A DNA stretch of 24,817 bases from contig UQIK01000029.1 in assembly GCA_900541125.1 (NCBI GenBank), positions 1-24,817 on the forward strand, written 5' to 3'. The notes beneath the pieces are model-generated. The model had not been told where the DNA came from. It ran no database searches and saw only the letters and a list, made by a program, of their open reading frames with translations. The position numbers were made by a program, and so were the translations under genes. This document shows, piece by piece, positions 15,407-21,859 of this stretch (the stretch's first letter is position 1; each line of letters starts with the position of its first letter). This stretch comes from an uncultured Collinsella sp. (GTDB taxonomy: Bacteria; Actinomycetota; Coriobacteriia; Coriobacteriales; Coriobacteriaceae).

Positions 15407-16183
15407 TTAGAAGCGCAGTGACAGGCAAGAAAGGCCACCGTCGACCTTGCGATACTCGGAGGTATCGACGACGAGCGTCTTGTAGCCCAGATCCTGCACG
15501 GCCTTGAGCACGGTCGGATAGCCCTCGGCAACGATGACTGTACCGTTGACCCAGATGCAGTTAGCGCCATAGGCCTCGTCCTCGGGCACGACAATCTTGT
15601 TGTACTGGGCAAAGTCGGGCTTATCGATGAACTCGCCGGAGACGAGCATGTTGTTGTCCTCGATGTAGTTGACGCCCGTCTTGAGGTGCAGGACCTCCTC
15701 CAGCGGAACCTCGGAACCCTCGAGGCCCCAGCCCTCGAGAATCTCGCAGAACTGGCGAATGCCCTCTTCATTGGTGCGAGCGGAGCGACCGACATAGAAA
15801 TGATCGCCGACCATCATGACGTCGCCGCCGTCGAGCGTGCCGGGAGAAACAATGTGCTTGACATGCTCGTCGTCAAAGAAGCGACGGACGACCGGCTCGA
15901 TCTCGTCCTTCTCGCCGTTGCGGCTGTCGGCACCGGGGTTGGTAATAATAGCGCCGCAGCGAGTGATGACGGCCGGATCCTCGACAAAACAGCTGTCGGG
16001 ATACTGCTCGAGCGCCGGCAGCACCGAGACGTCAACGCCGCACTGCTCGAGCGCGTGCTCGTAATCGTAGTGCTCCTCGATGGCGCGCTCGTAGATGGGC
16101 TGGCCAAGCTCGGGGGCACTCGTGATGCCATTGCTCAGGGACTTGCCGGGACGACGGATGATGACGTGGCTGAACTTGGTCAT
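15407..16183 (-). CDS. ddaH: N(G),N(G)-dimethylarginine dimethylaminohydrolase (DDAH)
   Basis: This 258-residue cytosolic enzyme of the pentein (guanidino-group hydrolase) fold converts methylated arginine and water to citrulline and (di)methylamine. It follows the Pseudomonas DDAH closely in length and blocks: YPDSCFVEDP (61-70), VGDHFYVGRSARTN (125-138), LHLKTG with His166, ANCIWVN (207-213), VDTSEYRK (239-246) and the C-terminal nucleophile Cys253 in GGLSCLSLRF. Substrate-binding Glu68/Asp69, Arg88 and Arg136 are in place, and Asp118 in GTLDGGD occupies the triad acid position (Glu in the Pseudomonas enzyme). The ATG follows a perfect AAGGAGG. Arginine deiminases are about 400 residues, so this is not ArcA, but activity on plain arginine cannot be excluded. 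It heads an operon with the ArcD-like antiporter and faces a GntR regulator. Confidence 0.88.
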   Translation of the reverse strand: MTKFSHVIIRRPGKSLSNGITSAPELGQPIYERAIEEHYDYEHALEQCGVDVSVLPALEQYPDSCFVEDPAVITRCGAIITNPGADSRNGEKDEIEPVVRRFFDDEHVKHIVSPGTLDGGDVMMVGDHFYVGRSARTNEEGIRQFCEILEGWGLEGSEVPLEEVLHLKTGVNYIEDNNMLVSGEFIDKPDFAQYNKIVVPEDEAYGANCIWVNGTVIVAEGYPTVLKAVQDLGYKTLVVDTSEYRKVDGGLSCLSLRF

Positions 16184-16279
16184 GATGATCCTCCTTGGAT
16201 CTCTCAGCAGAGGCGGGACTTCCTTGTGTCCGCCTTCCTTTCGATGGCTTAATCATAGGGCGGTTTTCCTGTTTTGTAT

Positions 16280-16291
16280 ATTGTATACAAT
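16280..16291. promoter_or_regulatory. perfect palindrome ATTGTATACAAT, probable GntR operator
   Basis: A perfect 12-bp palindrome of the TTGTATACAA type bound by many GntR/FCD regulators lies between the DDAH gene (-) and the GntR gene (+), about 97 bases upstream of the DDAH start. A possible DDAH -10 box (TATGAT, minus strand 16257-16252) is 23 bases away, so binding would cover the -35 region. For the GntR gene, TATAAT stands at 16367-16372. Confidence 0.65.
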
Positions 16292-16437
16292 CCTGAACGG
16301 TAGGTAATCCTCGGTGAGCGTATCCTTACGTATCGGCGCAAAGTAGTATGATTTAGCTGGTCGTTCTATAATTCAACTGAACTATTTAAGTGAAATGTAT
16401 TTAATTTTAGAAATATACAGTTAAAGGATATACGTTC

Positions 16438-17088
16438 ATGGAAACACTCAGAAGGCCCCTGAAGGATCACGTATACGACTACATTTCGAGCCGCATTGAC
16501 GCCGGCGAGTTGTCCGCCGGCGACCGTTTGAGCGAGCAAGCGATCTGCGATGCCATGGGCGTGTCGCGCACGCCGGTCCGCGAAGCGCTCATCCAGCTCG
16601 CAAGCGACGGCTATCTGGACAATCTCCCCCGCCGCGGATTCCGCGTCCGTGGGTTCGATCAGCAAAACGCCGTTGAAGTCTTTGAGATTATGGGGCCGCT
16701 CGACGGGCAGGCCGCATATCTCGCCTGTCCGAACCTAACCGACGATGACATTACGCAGCTTAAATTTCTCGTCGGCTCCATGGACCTCGCGATCCAAGGC
16801 GGCCTCATCCGAAAGTACGACGACATTCAGCGAGACTTTCATCTAACGTACTTCAACCGCTGCGGTAACGACCGTCTGCGCGATATGATCTCGCAGCTCG
16901 AGCGCTGCTTTATCAAGCGCGATTACGAGACTGTCGACCAGGAGACGGCGTGCAAACTGCTCAATAAAGCCAACAGCGAACATGCTCATATTCTTGAGTT
17001 GTTCGAAGCACGAGATGCGACGGGCGTGCGCGACTACGTTCGCGATGTCCATTGGAACACAGAAAACGCCCAGTTCACCGTCTGGTAG
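16438..17088 (+). CDS. GntR-family (FadR/FCD) transcriptional regulator
   Basis: This 216-residue DNA-binding protein has an N-terminal winged helix (about 5-72) with ICDAMGVSRTPVREALIQLA at 37-56 and the wing RRGFRV. A C-terminal all-helical FCD ligand domain (about 80-210) follows. Histidines in FHLTYFNRCGND, EHAHILELFEARD and VRDVHW sit where FCD proteins bind a metal and a carboxylate ligand. The ATG follows AAAGGA. It is divergent from the DDAH/antiporter operon with a fitting palindromic operator between them, so it is probably the local repressor, with methylarginine or citrulline as possible effector. The effector is inference. Confidence 0.9.
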   Translation: METLRRPLKDHVYDYISSRIDAGELSAGDRLSEQAICDAMGVSRTPVREALIQLASDGYLDNLPRRGFRVRGFDQQNAVEVFEIMGPLDGQAAYLACPNLTDDDITQLKFLVGSMDLAIQGGLIRKYDDIQRDFHLTYFNRCGNDRLRDMISQLERCFIKRDYETVDQETACKLLNKANSEHAHILELFEARDATGVRDYVRDVHWNTENAQFTVW

Positions 17089-17143
17089 GAAAGCAACAAG
17101 GGACGACGTCGGTCTTAAACCTTGGCGCCAGCACCGCCCAAAC

Positions 17144-17171
17144 TGATCCGTTTTCCTCCGTCCCCGAGGGG
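17144..17171. repeat. intergenic module copy 2, conserved box
   Basis: TGATCCGTTTTCCTCCGTC (17144-17162) repeats the box at 13579-13596. It runs into CCCCGAGGGG (17162-17171), a small hairpin, and is followed 54 bases later by the shared CAGCAAAAGCCCGC. Confidence 0.5.
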
Positions 17172-17215
17172 TCATTCTTTTGGCAGCCAAGACAACGCCG
17201 ATATTTTGACGCCGA

Positions 17216-17320
17216 CAGCAAAAGCCCGCCAGAGCGAGCAAGGTGCCTTGAAGCGAGGCGGCATTGACCTTTTGGTCATGCCGCCGAAGTTGAAAGGCAG
17301 ATTGCCGCTCTGGCGGGCTT
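17216..17320 (-). terminator. branched terminator of the alpha/beta hydrolase gene
   Basis: A perfect 15-bp outer stem, AAGCCCGCCAGAGCG (17222-17236) with CGCTCTGGCGGGCTT (17306-17320), encloses three smaller hairpins. These are CAAGG/CCTTG (17239-17250), a long one GGCGGCAT...TGCCGCC (17257-17285, one bulge), and GGCA/TGCC (17296-17306, sharing its last base with the outer stem). On the minus strand the outer stem is followed by TTTTGCTG, as in the antiporter terminator. It probably ends the hydrolase transcript, though the branched interior is unusual for a simple terminator. Confidence 0.65.
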
Positions 17321-17333
17321 GTAGCGTCAAGTG

Positions 17334-17361
17334 GTTACGGCGTTTGGTAAAACGCCGTAAC
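17334..17361. repeat. perfect 12-bp hairpin abutting a stop codon
   Basis: GTTACGGCGTTT (17334-17345) and AAACGCCGTAAC (17350-17361) pair perfectly with a GGTA loop. Its last base is the final base of the hydrolase stop codon. No U-tract follows on the minus strand, so it may protect the mRNA end rather than terminate. Confidence 0.6.
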
Positions 17362-18263
17362 TAAAACCCGTGGCGCTCCAGGAAGCGGAAGGCTAGGCGA
17401 ATCCAGGGACGGACCGCCACCTGCTTGTCCTCGTTGTCGACCGCGGTGTTGGCGTTGCCGAGCGAAAGGCCGTGACCGCCCTGGTCAAAGACGTGCATCT
17501 CGCAAGCGACGCCCTCCTCCGCCATGCGTTGGGCAAACGGATAGACCTGCGCGATCGGCGCCGTCTTGTCGTCGGACACGCCCCACACAAAGGTCGGTGG
17601 CATCTGACGCGAAACATGCGTGGTGGGGCAGATGTCGGCCAGATGCTCGTCAGTTGCCTCGCCGCCCGTCACCATCGACAGGTAGTCGTTGAGCAAATCG
17701 CGCCCCGTCTTGCCGCCCGTCTTGGGCACACGCAAGTCAATGCGCGGATCGCGCGTCTGCATGTCGCGCACATAGGCAAAGTCGAGCAATGGATAACCCA
17801 GCACCACAGCATCGGGACGAATGTCGTCCGGACGCGCCCCTGCCAAGCCCGCGAAGGGACCAGTCTTCCATTGCGTTGCCAGCGAAGCGCAGATCATGCC
17901 GCCCGCCGAGAATCCCACGACGCACACGCGCTTAGGATCGACATGCCACTCGTCGGCGTTGGCGCGCACCGTGGCGACCATCTTGGCAAGATCTGCCTGG
18001 GGGTGCGGAAAGCTCACGTCACCCGTAGAACTCGTGACATAGTTGAGCACAAAGGCCTGGTAGCCGCGGTCCAAAAATGCAAACGCCACCGGGTCCTGCT
18101 CGTGCGGAGCGATATGTGTAAACCCGCCTCCGCCGCAGATAATCACCGCGGGGCGGCGGCCATTGGGTTTGTCGGGGAGCGGCTCGGCACCCAAATACGT
18201 AAACGTCGCCGGATATTCCTCGGTCGGCTCCTCGCCCCACAGCGCATGGTTCTCGACAATCAT
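17361..18263 (-). CDS. alpha/beta hydrolase, acetyl-esterase/BD-FAE-like
   Basis: This 300-residue serine hydrolase resembles carbohydrate acetyl- and feruloyl-esterases of the Aes/Axe/BD-FAE group. The oxyanion segment is PAVIICGGGGFTHIAPHE (37-54). The nucleophile elbow is VVGFSAGG (Ser near 130), the acid is probably the Asp in VWGVSDDKTAP (near 239), and the histidine is in DQGGHGLSLG (near 270). No signal peptide is present, so it acts in the cytosol. The substrate may be an acetylated sugar or oligosaccharide. The ATG at 18263 follows GGGAG; a longer frame upstream has no ribosome site and crosses the promoter region. It is divergent from the EIIA gene, which may point to shared sugar-related regulation. 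Confidence 0.85.
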   Translation of the reverse strand: MIVENHALWGEEPTEEYPATFTYLGAEPLPDKPNGRRPAVIICGGGGFTHIAPHEQDPVAFAFLDRGYQAFVLNYVTSSTGDVSFPHPQADLAKMVATVRANADEWHVDPKRVCVVGFSAGGMICASLATQWKTGPFAGLAGARPDDIRPDAVVLGYPLLDFAYVRDMQTRDPRIDLRVPKTGGKTGRDLLNDYLSMVTGGEATDEHLADICPTTHVSRQMPPTFVWGVSDDKTAPIAQVYPFAQRMAEEGVACEMHVFDQGGHGLSLGNANTAVDNEDKQVAVRPWIRLAFRFLERHGF

Positions 18264-18276
18264 ATGTGCTCCCTTC

Positions 18277-18311
18277 GCGCAAATTATGCGCCCTTGTTTT
18301 TCGCCTTCAAG
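18277..18311 (-). promoter_or_regulatory. promoter region of the alpha/beta hydrolase gene
   Basis: On the minus strand TTGAAG is followed after 16 bases by CATAAT, shortly before the ribosome site. GCGCA (18277-18281) and TGCGC (18287-18291) form an inverted repeat around the -10 box, a possible operator. Confidence 0.35.
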
Positions 18312-18449
18312 CGTACCCCACTTGAACCCGTGGCGCAGAAACACACCAGCAATAAGTTTCCCTTCAACTGATATATCACATAATCCCAGCTCAGAGGTAT
18401 CGCTGAGCAGCGTAGAATAGGGGCGTTGACCAAGCCGCGAAACACATGT

Positions 18450-18459
18450 GAAACGTTTC
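18450..18459. promoter_or_regulatory. palindrome GAAACGTTTC upstream of the EIIA gene
   Basis: A perfect 10-bp palindrome in the context TGTGAAACGTTTCCGG lies 48 bases before the EIIA start. It resembles catabolite-response or LacI-family operators (central CG, flanking A/T tracts), but it lacks the full cre consensus. A -10-like TAGAAT is at 18413-18418, which would put the palindrome just inside the transcript. Confidence 0.45.
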
Positions 18460-18506
18460 CGGCAAACCAAACGCGCGATATGCGCCTATTTAAGTTGGAG
18501 GCAACT

Positions 18507-19070
18507 ATGGGTCTGCTCGATTCGCTTAAGTCCACCTTCACCTCGACCGGCGAGGCGTCCGTTCCGCCCGCAGCAAGCTTCGCCACCCGCGAAGGCGTCA
18601 TCTATGCCCCCGTCAACGGCGTGCTCGTCAACCTGGACGAGGTTCCCGACGAGACGATCGCCTCGGGCATGCTTGGCCAGGGCTATGGCATCGAGCCCAT
18701 TACCGGCACCATCTATGCGCCCGCCAACGGCCGCATCGGCGCCACCACTGTCACCAACCACTCCATTGGCATGATCACCGAGGACGGTCTTCGCGTGTTC
18801 ATCCATGTTGGCCTGGGCACCGTGGAAATGAACGGCAAGGGTTTTGCCCGCTTTGTCGAGATGGGCGATGTGGTCAAGGCAGGCCAGCCGCTCATCAGCT
18901 TCGACCGCGAGGCCATTAAGGCCGCTGGTCACGAGGACATCGTAACCGTCATCGTCTCCGAGCTCGATCGTCTTAAGAGCATCGACCATGTCGGCGAGTC
19001 CGGAACGCTTATCGGCGGCAACCCGCTCGTCAAGCTTGGCGACCCGCTGCTGGTAGCCAAGACCAAGTAG
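18507..19070 (+). CDS. PTS glucose-type EIIA
   Basis: This 187-residue cytosolic phosphocarrier takes phosphate from HPr and passes it to an EIIB. The EIIA-Glc beta-sandwich is complete: GVIYAPVNGVLVNLDEVPDE (30-49), SGMLGQGYGIEP (53-64), TIYAPANGRI (68-77), the active-site pair His85 in TNHSIGMITEDG and His100 in FIHVGLGTVEMNGKGF, then VKAGQPLISFD. His100 is the phosphorylated residue by homology (His90 in the enteric protein). GGAGG lies six bases before the ATG, deciding this start over an upstream in-frame one. It stands alone with its own terminator, so it may serve several EIIA-less permeases, including the EIICB 8 kb away. It may also act in regulation like Crr. Confidence 0.92.
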   Translation: MGLLDSLKSTFTSTGEASVPPAASFATREGVIYAPVNGVLVNLDEVPDETIASGMLGQGYGIEPITGTIYAPANGRIGATTVTNHSIGMITEDGLRVFIHVGLGTVEMNGKGFARFVEMGDVVKAGQPLISFDREAIKAAGHEDIVTVIVSELDRLKSIDHVGESGTLIGGNPLVKLGDPLLVAKTK

Positions 19071-19108
19071 CCAGACCCCGCGCCACACAGCCAAAAGGCA
19101 CCTCGTCG

Positions 19109-19146
19109 AGCGCCCGCGACCATTTGGCCGCGGGCGCTTTTCGTTT
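19109..19146 (+). terminator. terminator of the EIIA gene
   Basis: AGCGCCCGCG (19109-19118) and CGCGGGCGCT (19129-19138) form a perfect 10-bp GC-rich stem with a 10-base loop, followed by TTTCGTTT. Confidence 0.85.
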
Positions 19147-19251
19147 GAAAAACCATCCCGCCAATGCCTTATCTGTATAGCCCAAATGAGCCGAGCTGCT
19201 AGAATATCGAACTGTATGGATAACTATCATTCAACCGTTATGGGAGGATAC

Positions 19252-20655
19252 GTGAACCGCACCAAAATCGCGCAGCTCTATGCCGATGCCGAGTCGCTCG
19301 GCGGCCAGACCGTCACCGTCGCCGGCTGGGTCAAGTCCATCCGCGACATGAAGAACTTTGGCTTTGTTACGCTCAACGACGGCAGCTGCTTCCGCGACCT
19401 GCAGGTCGTCATGAACCGCGAGGCGCTCGACAACTACGACGAGATCGCCCATCAAAACGTCTCGGCCGCACTCATTTGCACCGGCACCGTCAAGCTGACC
19501 CCCGATGCGCCCCAGCCTTTCGAGCTTTCTGCCACCTCCATCGAGGTCGAGGGCGTCAGCGCCCCGGATTACCCGCTGCAGAAGAAGCGCGCAACCGTCG
19601 AGTTCCTGCGCACCCAGCAGCACCTGCGCCCGCGCACCAACCTGTTCCGCGCCGTGTTCCGCATCCGCTCTGTCGCGGCTGCCGCCATCCACCGCTTCTT
19701 CCAGGAGCAGGGCTTTGTCTACGTCAACACCCCCATCATCACCACGAGTGACTGCGAGGGCGCCGGCGAGATGTTCCGCGTGACCACGCTCGACCCCAAA
19801 AATCCGCCCCTCACCGAGTCCGGCGAGGTCGACTGGAGCCAGGACTTCTTTGGCAAGCATGCAAGCCTCACCGTGTCCGGCCAGCTCAATGCCGAGAACT
19901 TTGCCATGGCCTTTGGCGATGTGTACACCTTTGGCCCCACCTTCCGTGCCGAGAACTCCAACACCACGCGCCACGCCGCCGAGTTTTGGATGATCGAGCC
20001 CGAGATGGCCTTTGCCGACCTTAACGACTACATGGATAACGCCGAGGCCATGCTCAAGTACGTCCTTAAGGACGTCATGGCAACCTGCCCCGACGAGCTT
20101 AATATGCTCAACAAGTTTGTGGACAAGGGTCTGCTCGAGCGCCTGGACCATGTCGCCAACTCCGACTTTGCCCGCGTTACCTACACCGAGGCCGTCGAGA
20201 TCCTGGAGCAGGCCGTCGCCGCCGGTCACAAGTTTGACTACCCCGTGAGCTGGGGCATCGACCTGCAGACCGAGCACGAGCGCTTCCTGACCGAGGAGCA
20301 CTTTAAGCGCCCGACCTTCGTAACCGACTACCCGGCCGAGATCAAGGCCTTCTACATGCGCATGAACGAGGACGGCAAGACCGTCGCCGCCGCCGACTGC
20401 CTGGTTCCCGGTATCGGCGAGATCATCGGTGGCTCCCAGCGCGAGGAGCGCCTGGATCTGCTCGAGGCCCGCATCAAGGACCTGGGCATGAATCCCGAGC
20501 AGTACAAGTACTACCTTGACCTGCGCCGCTACGGTTCCTGCAAGCACGCCGGCTACGGTCTGGGCTTCGAGCGCTTGGTCATGTATCTGACCGGCGTGGG
20601 CAACATCCGCGACGTCCTGCCGCACCCGCGCACCGTGGGCAACGCCGACTTCTAA
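19252..20655 (+). CDS. asnS: asparaginyl-tRNA synthetase
   Basis: This class IIb synthetase of 467 residues, the bacterial AsnRS length, charges tRNA-Asn. An OB-fold anticodon domain comes first (VTVAGWVKSIRDMKNFGFVTL, about 17-37). The catalytic core follows, with motif 1 around AAIHRFFQEQGFVYVNTPII, motif 2 in FGPTFRAENSNTTRHAAEFWMIEPE and motif 3 in GLGFERLVMYLTG. The C-terminus RDVLPHPRTVGNADF matches the AsnRS ending and separates it from AspRS. GGGAGG lies six bases before a GTG at 19252, so this start is preferred to in-frame ATGs upstream. Presence of AsnRS suggests direct charging; whether an amidotransferase route also exists cannot be told here. Confidence 0.96.
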   Translation: MNRTKIAQLYADAESLGGQTVTVAGWVKSIRDMKNFGFVTLNDGSCFRDLQVVMNREALDNYDEIAHQNVSAALICTGTVKLTPDAPQPFELSATSIEVEGVSAPDYPLQKKRATVEFLRTQQHLRPRTNLFRAVFRIRSVAAAAIHRFFQEQGFVYVNTPIITTSDCEGAGEMFRVTTLDPKNPPLTESGEVDWSQDFFGKHASLTVSGQLNAENFAMAFGDVYTFGPTFRAENSNTTRHAAEFWMIEPEMAFADLNDYMDNAEAMLKYVLKDVMATCPDELNMLNKFVDKGLLERLDHVANSDFARVTYTEAVEILEQAVAAGHKFDYPVSWGIDLQTEHERFLTEEHFKRPTFVTDYPAEIKAFYMRMNEDGKTVAAADCLVPGIGEIIGGSQREERLDLLEARIKDLGMNPEQYKYYLDLRRYGSCKHAGYGLGFERLVMYLTGVGNIRDVLPHPRTVGNADF

Positions 20656-20702
20656 TTGTCGGACGCTAGCTCGCGTCGCCACACGCCAACGCTCATCGCA
20701 TA

Positions 20703-20737
20703 AGCGTCTCTCGACATCGGTCGAGAGACGCTTTTTT
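20703..20737 (+). terminator. terminator of asnS
   Basis: AGCGTCTCTCGA (20703-20714) and TCGAGAGACGCT (20721-20732) form a perfect 12-bp stem with a six-base loop, followed by a run of T. A textbook Rho-independent terminator. Confidence 0.93.
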
Positions 20738-20858
20738 CAACAGCATCCGTCAAGCTTTTGGCAAGTTTTTGGTCAGTTGACCAGGGCTGTTGAAAACTCG
20801 ACCCGCCGTTTGCCGACGACTACCGACCGCCCAGAGCGCCCTGCACCCCTGGGAAAGC

Positions 20859-20909
20859 CCCACGTCCTAGGCTCCATACCGTCGCCACCCAAAACGGAAA
20901 GGACGTGGG
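20859..20909 (+). promoter_or_regulatory. inverted repeat masking the ribosome site of the WYL regulator
   Basis: CCCACGTCCT (20859-20868) and AGGACGTGGG (20900-20909) are perfectly complementary over 10 bp. The right arm overlaps the end of the GGAAAGGA ribosome site and reaches within four bases of the ATG. It can be an operator for autoregulation or an RNA stem lowering translation. A smaller CCCAG/CTGGG pair lies upstream (20830-20852). Confidence 0.45.
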
Positions 20910-20913
20910 TACC

Positions 20914-21699
20914 ATGACCGAAGCCGCTGTTGAAACCTACGACACCACGACTAGAGGCGCCGCCTCGATGGCAGCCTATCGCGCCGTTCGCATCCTGCAA
21001 CTATTAAGCGAAAACACCGGCGAGGACAAGGCCATGCTTTCCGATGAGTTGATCCGGCGCCTCGCCCATCCCGACGACCCCGCCCGCATGCCCATCTCGG
21101 CGGCGCGGCGCAGCATCTACACCGCCATCTCCGCGCTTCGCCATGCCGGATACGAAATTGAGTACAAACGCGGCGTGGGCTACAAACTTCTTACCCGCCC
21201 GCTCACCGATGAAGAGATCATCCGGCTCCACGGTATGGTCATGCGCAACCGCTCCACGCCTATCGCCATCCGCAAGAGCATGGCGCAGCACTTAGTTGCC
21301 ATGGCGAGCGCCGACGTTCGCGGCTACCTCGATACACCCGAACCCGCTCCAAGCGCAGGCAGCAAGGCTACCAAGGCAACACGCACGCCCATCAAGCGCA
21401 TCGACACGTGCGAGCTCGTCGAGCAGGCCATCGACCACGGAACCACGGTGAGTTTTGATATTTCGAGCGTCACGACACGTGGCGAAACCGAAGCAGCACG
21501 GATGACACTCCGTCCCTTTGCCATCAGGCAGCGCGATGGCATCTCGTATCTGCTGGGAACGGTCTACGACGCCCGAGGCGCCGATGACACGTTGCGTACT
21601 GTAGAGATTGGCCGAATGAGAAACGTCAGCACGCGCCTGCTCGACGGCAAGAAGCTCTTCGCCGCCTTGGACGAGGACGACGCCTCCTCCGCCGCATAA
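20914..21699 (+). CDS. HTH/WYL-domain transcriptional regulator
   Basis: This 261-residue protein has an N-terminal winged-helix region (about 15-95: YRAVRILQLLSENT, then ARRSIYTAISALRHAGYEIEYKRGVGYKL). A C-terminal WYL-like sensor domain (about 165-255) follows, with DTCELVEQAIDHGTTVSF, LRPFAIRQRDGISYLLGTVYD and the closing TVEIGRMRNVS. The literal WYL triad is replaced by SYL. WYL proteins are single-component regulators that often bind nucleic acid or small ligands. The ATG at 20914 is ten bases from GGAAAGGA; an upstream GTG at 20905 is too close to it. It is followed by the ABC transporter operon on the same strand, which it might control, but a separate promoter for that operon is visible. 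Confidence 0.75.
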   Translation: MTEAAVETYDTTTRGAASMAAYRAVRILQLLSENTGEDKAMLSDELIRRLAHPDDPARMPISAARRSIYTAISALRHAGYEIEYKRGVGYKLLTRPLTDEEIIRLHGMVMRNRSTPIAIRKSMAQHLVAMASADVRGYLDTPEPAPSAGSKATKATRTPIKRIDTCELVEQAIDHGTTVSFDISSVTTRGETEAARMTLRPFAIRQRDGISYLLGTVYDARGADDTLRTVEIGRMRNVSTRLLDGKKLFAALDEDDASSAA

Positions 21700-21768
21700 G
21701 ACCCTCCGCCGCCCATTCGACTACCCGTACCGCCCATCCGATTCTGTATTAAAAAACCCGCCAGGCTG

Positions 21769-21843
21769 TTGTAAAAATGGACATCAGCGCTACTATAGTT
21801 CCACTTGCACTTTGTCCCAGTGCAGTGTTTCCAGCCATTTTTA
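21769..21843 (+). promoter_or_regulatory. promoter and leader of the ABC transporter operon
   Basis: TTGTAA (21769-21774) and TACTAT (21791-21796) with a 16-base spacer form a good promoter. The leader contains GCACT/AGTGC with outer CAC/GTG pairs (about 21801-21828), a small hairpin. TAAAAATGG (21772-21780) is the perfect complement of CCATTTTTA (21835-21843). No T-box or known riboswitch core is seen. Confidence 0.5.
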
Positions 21844-21859
21844 TACTGGGGGTAATGAT

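Noticed and set aside
17472..18371. 299-residue plus-strand frame over the alpha/beta hydrolase
   Set aside because: The minus strand has the GFSAGG elbow and a proper start; this frame is rich in Arg and His as expected for a shadow.
19231..20682. 483-residue open frame antisense to asnS
   Set aside because: It mirrors the strongly biased codons of asnS, has a low-complexity Val/Gly/Leu composition, no ribosome site and no family resemblance.
21781..21859. T-box or tryptophan-type riboswitch before the ABC importer
   Set aside because: No specifier-stem or AGGGTGG-type core is seen; only a simple hairpin.
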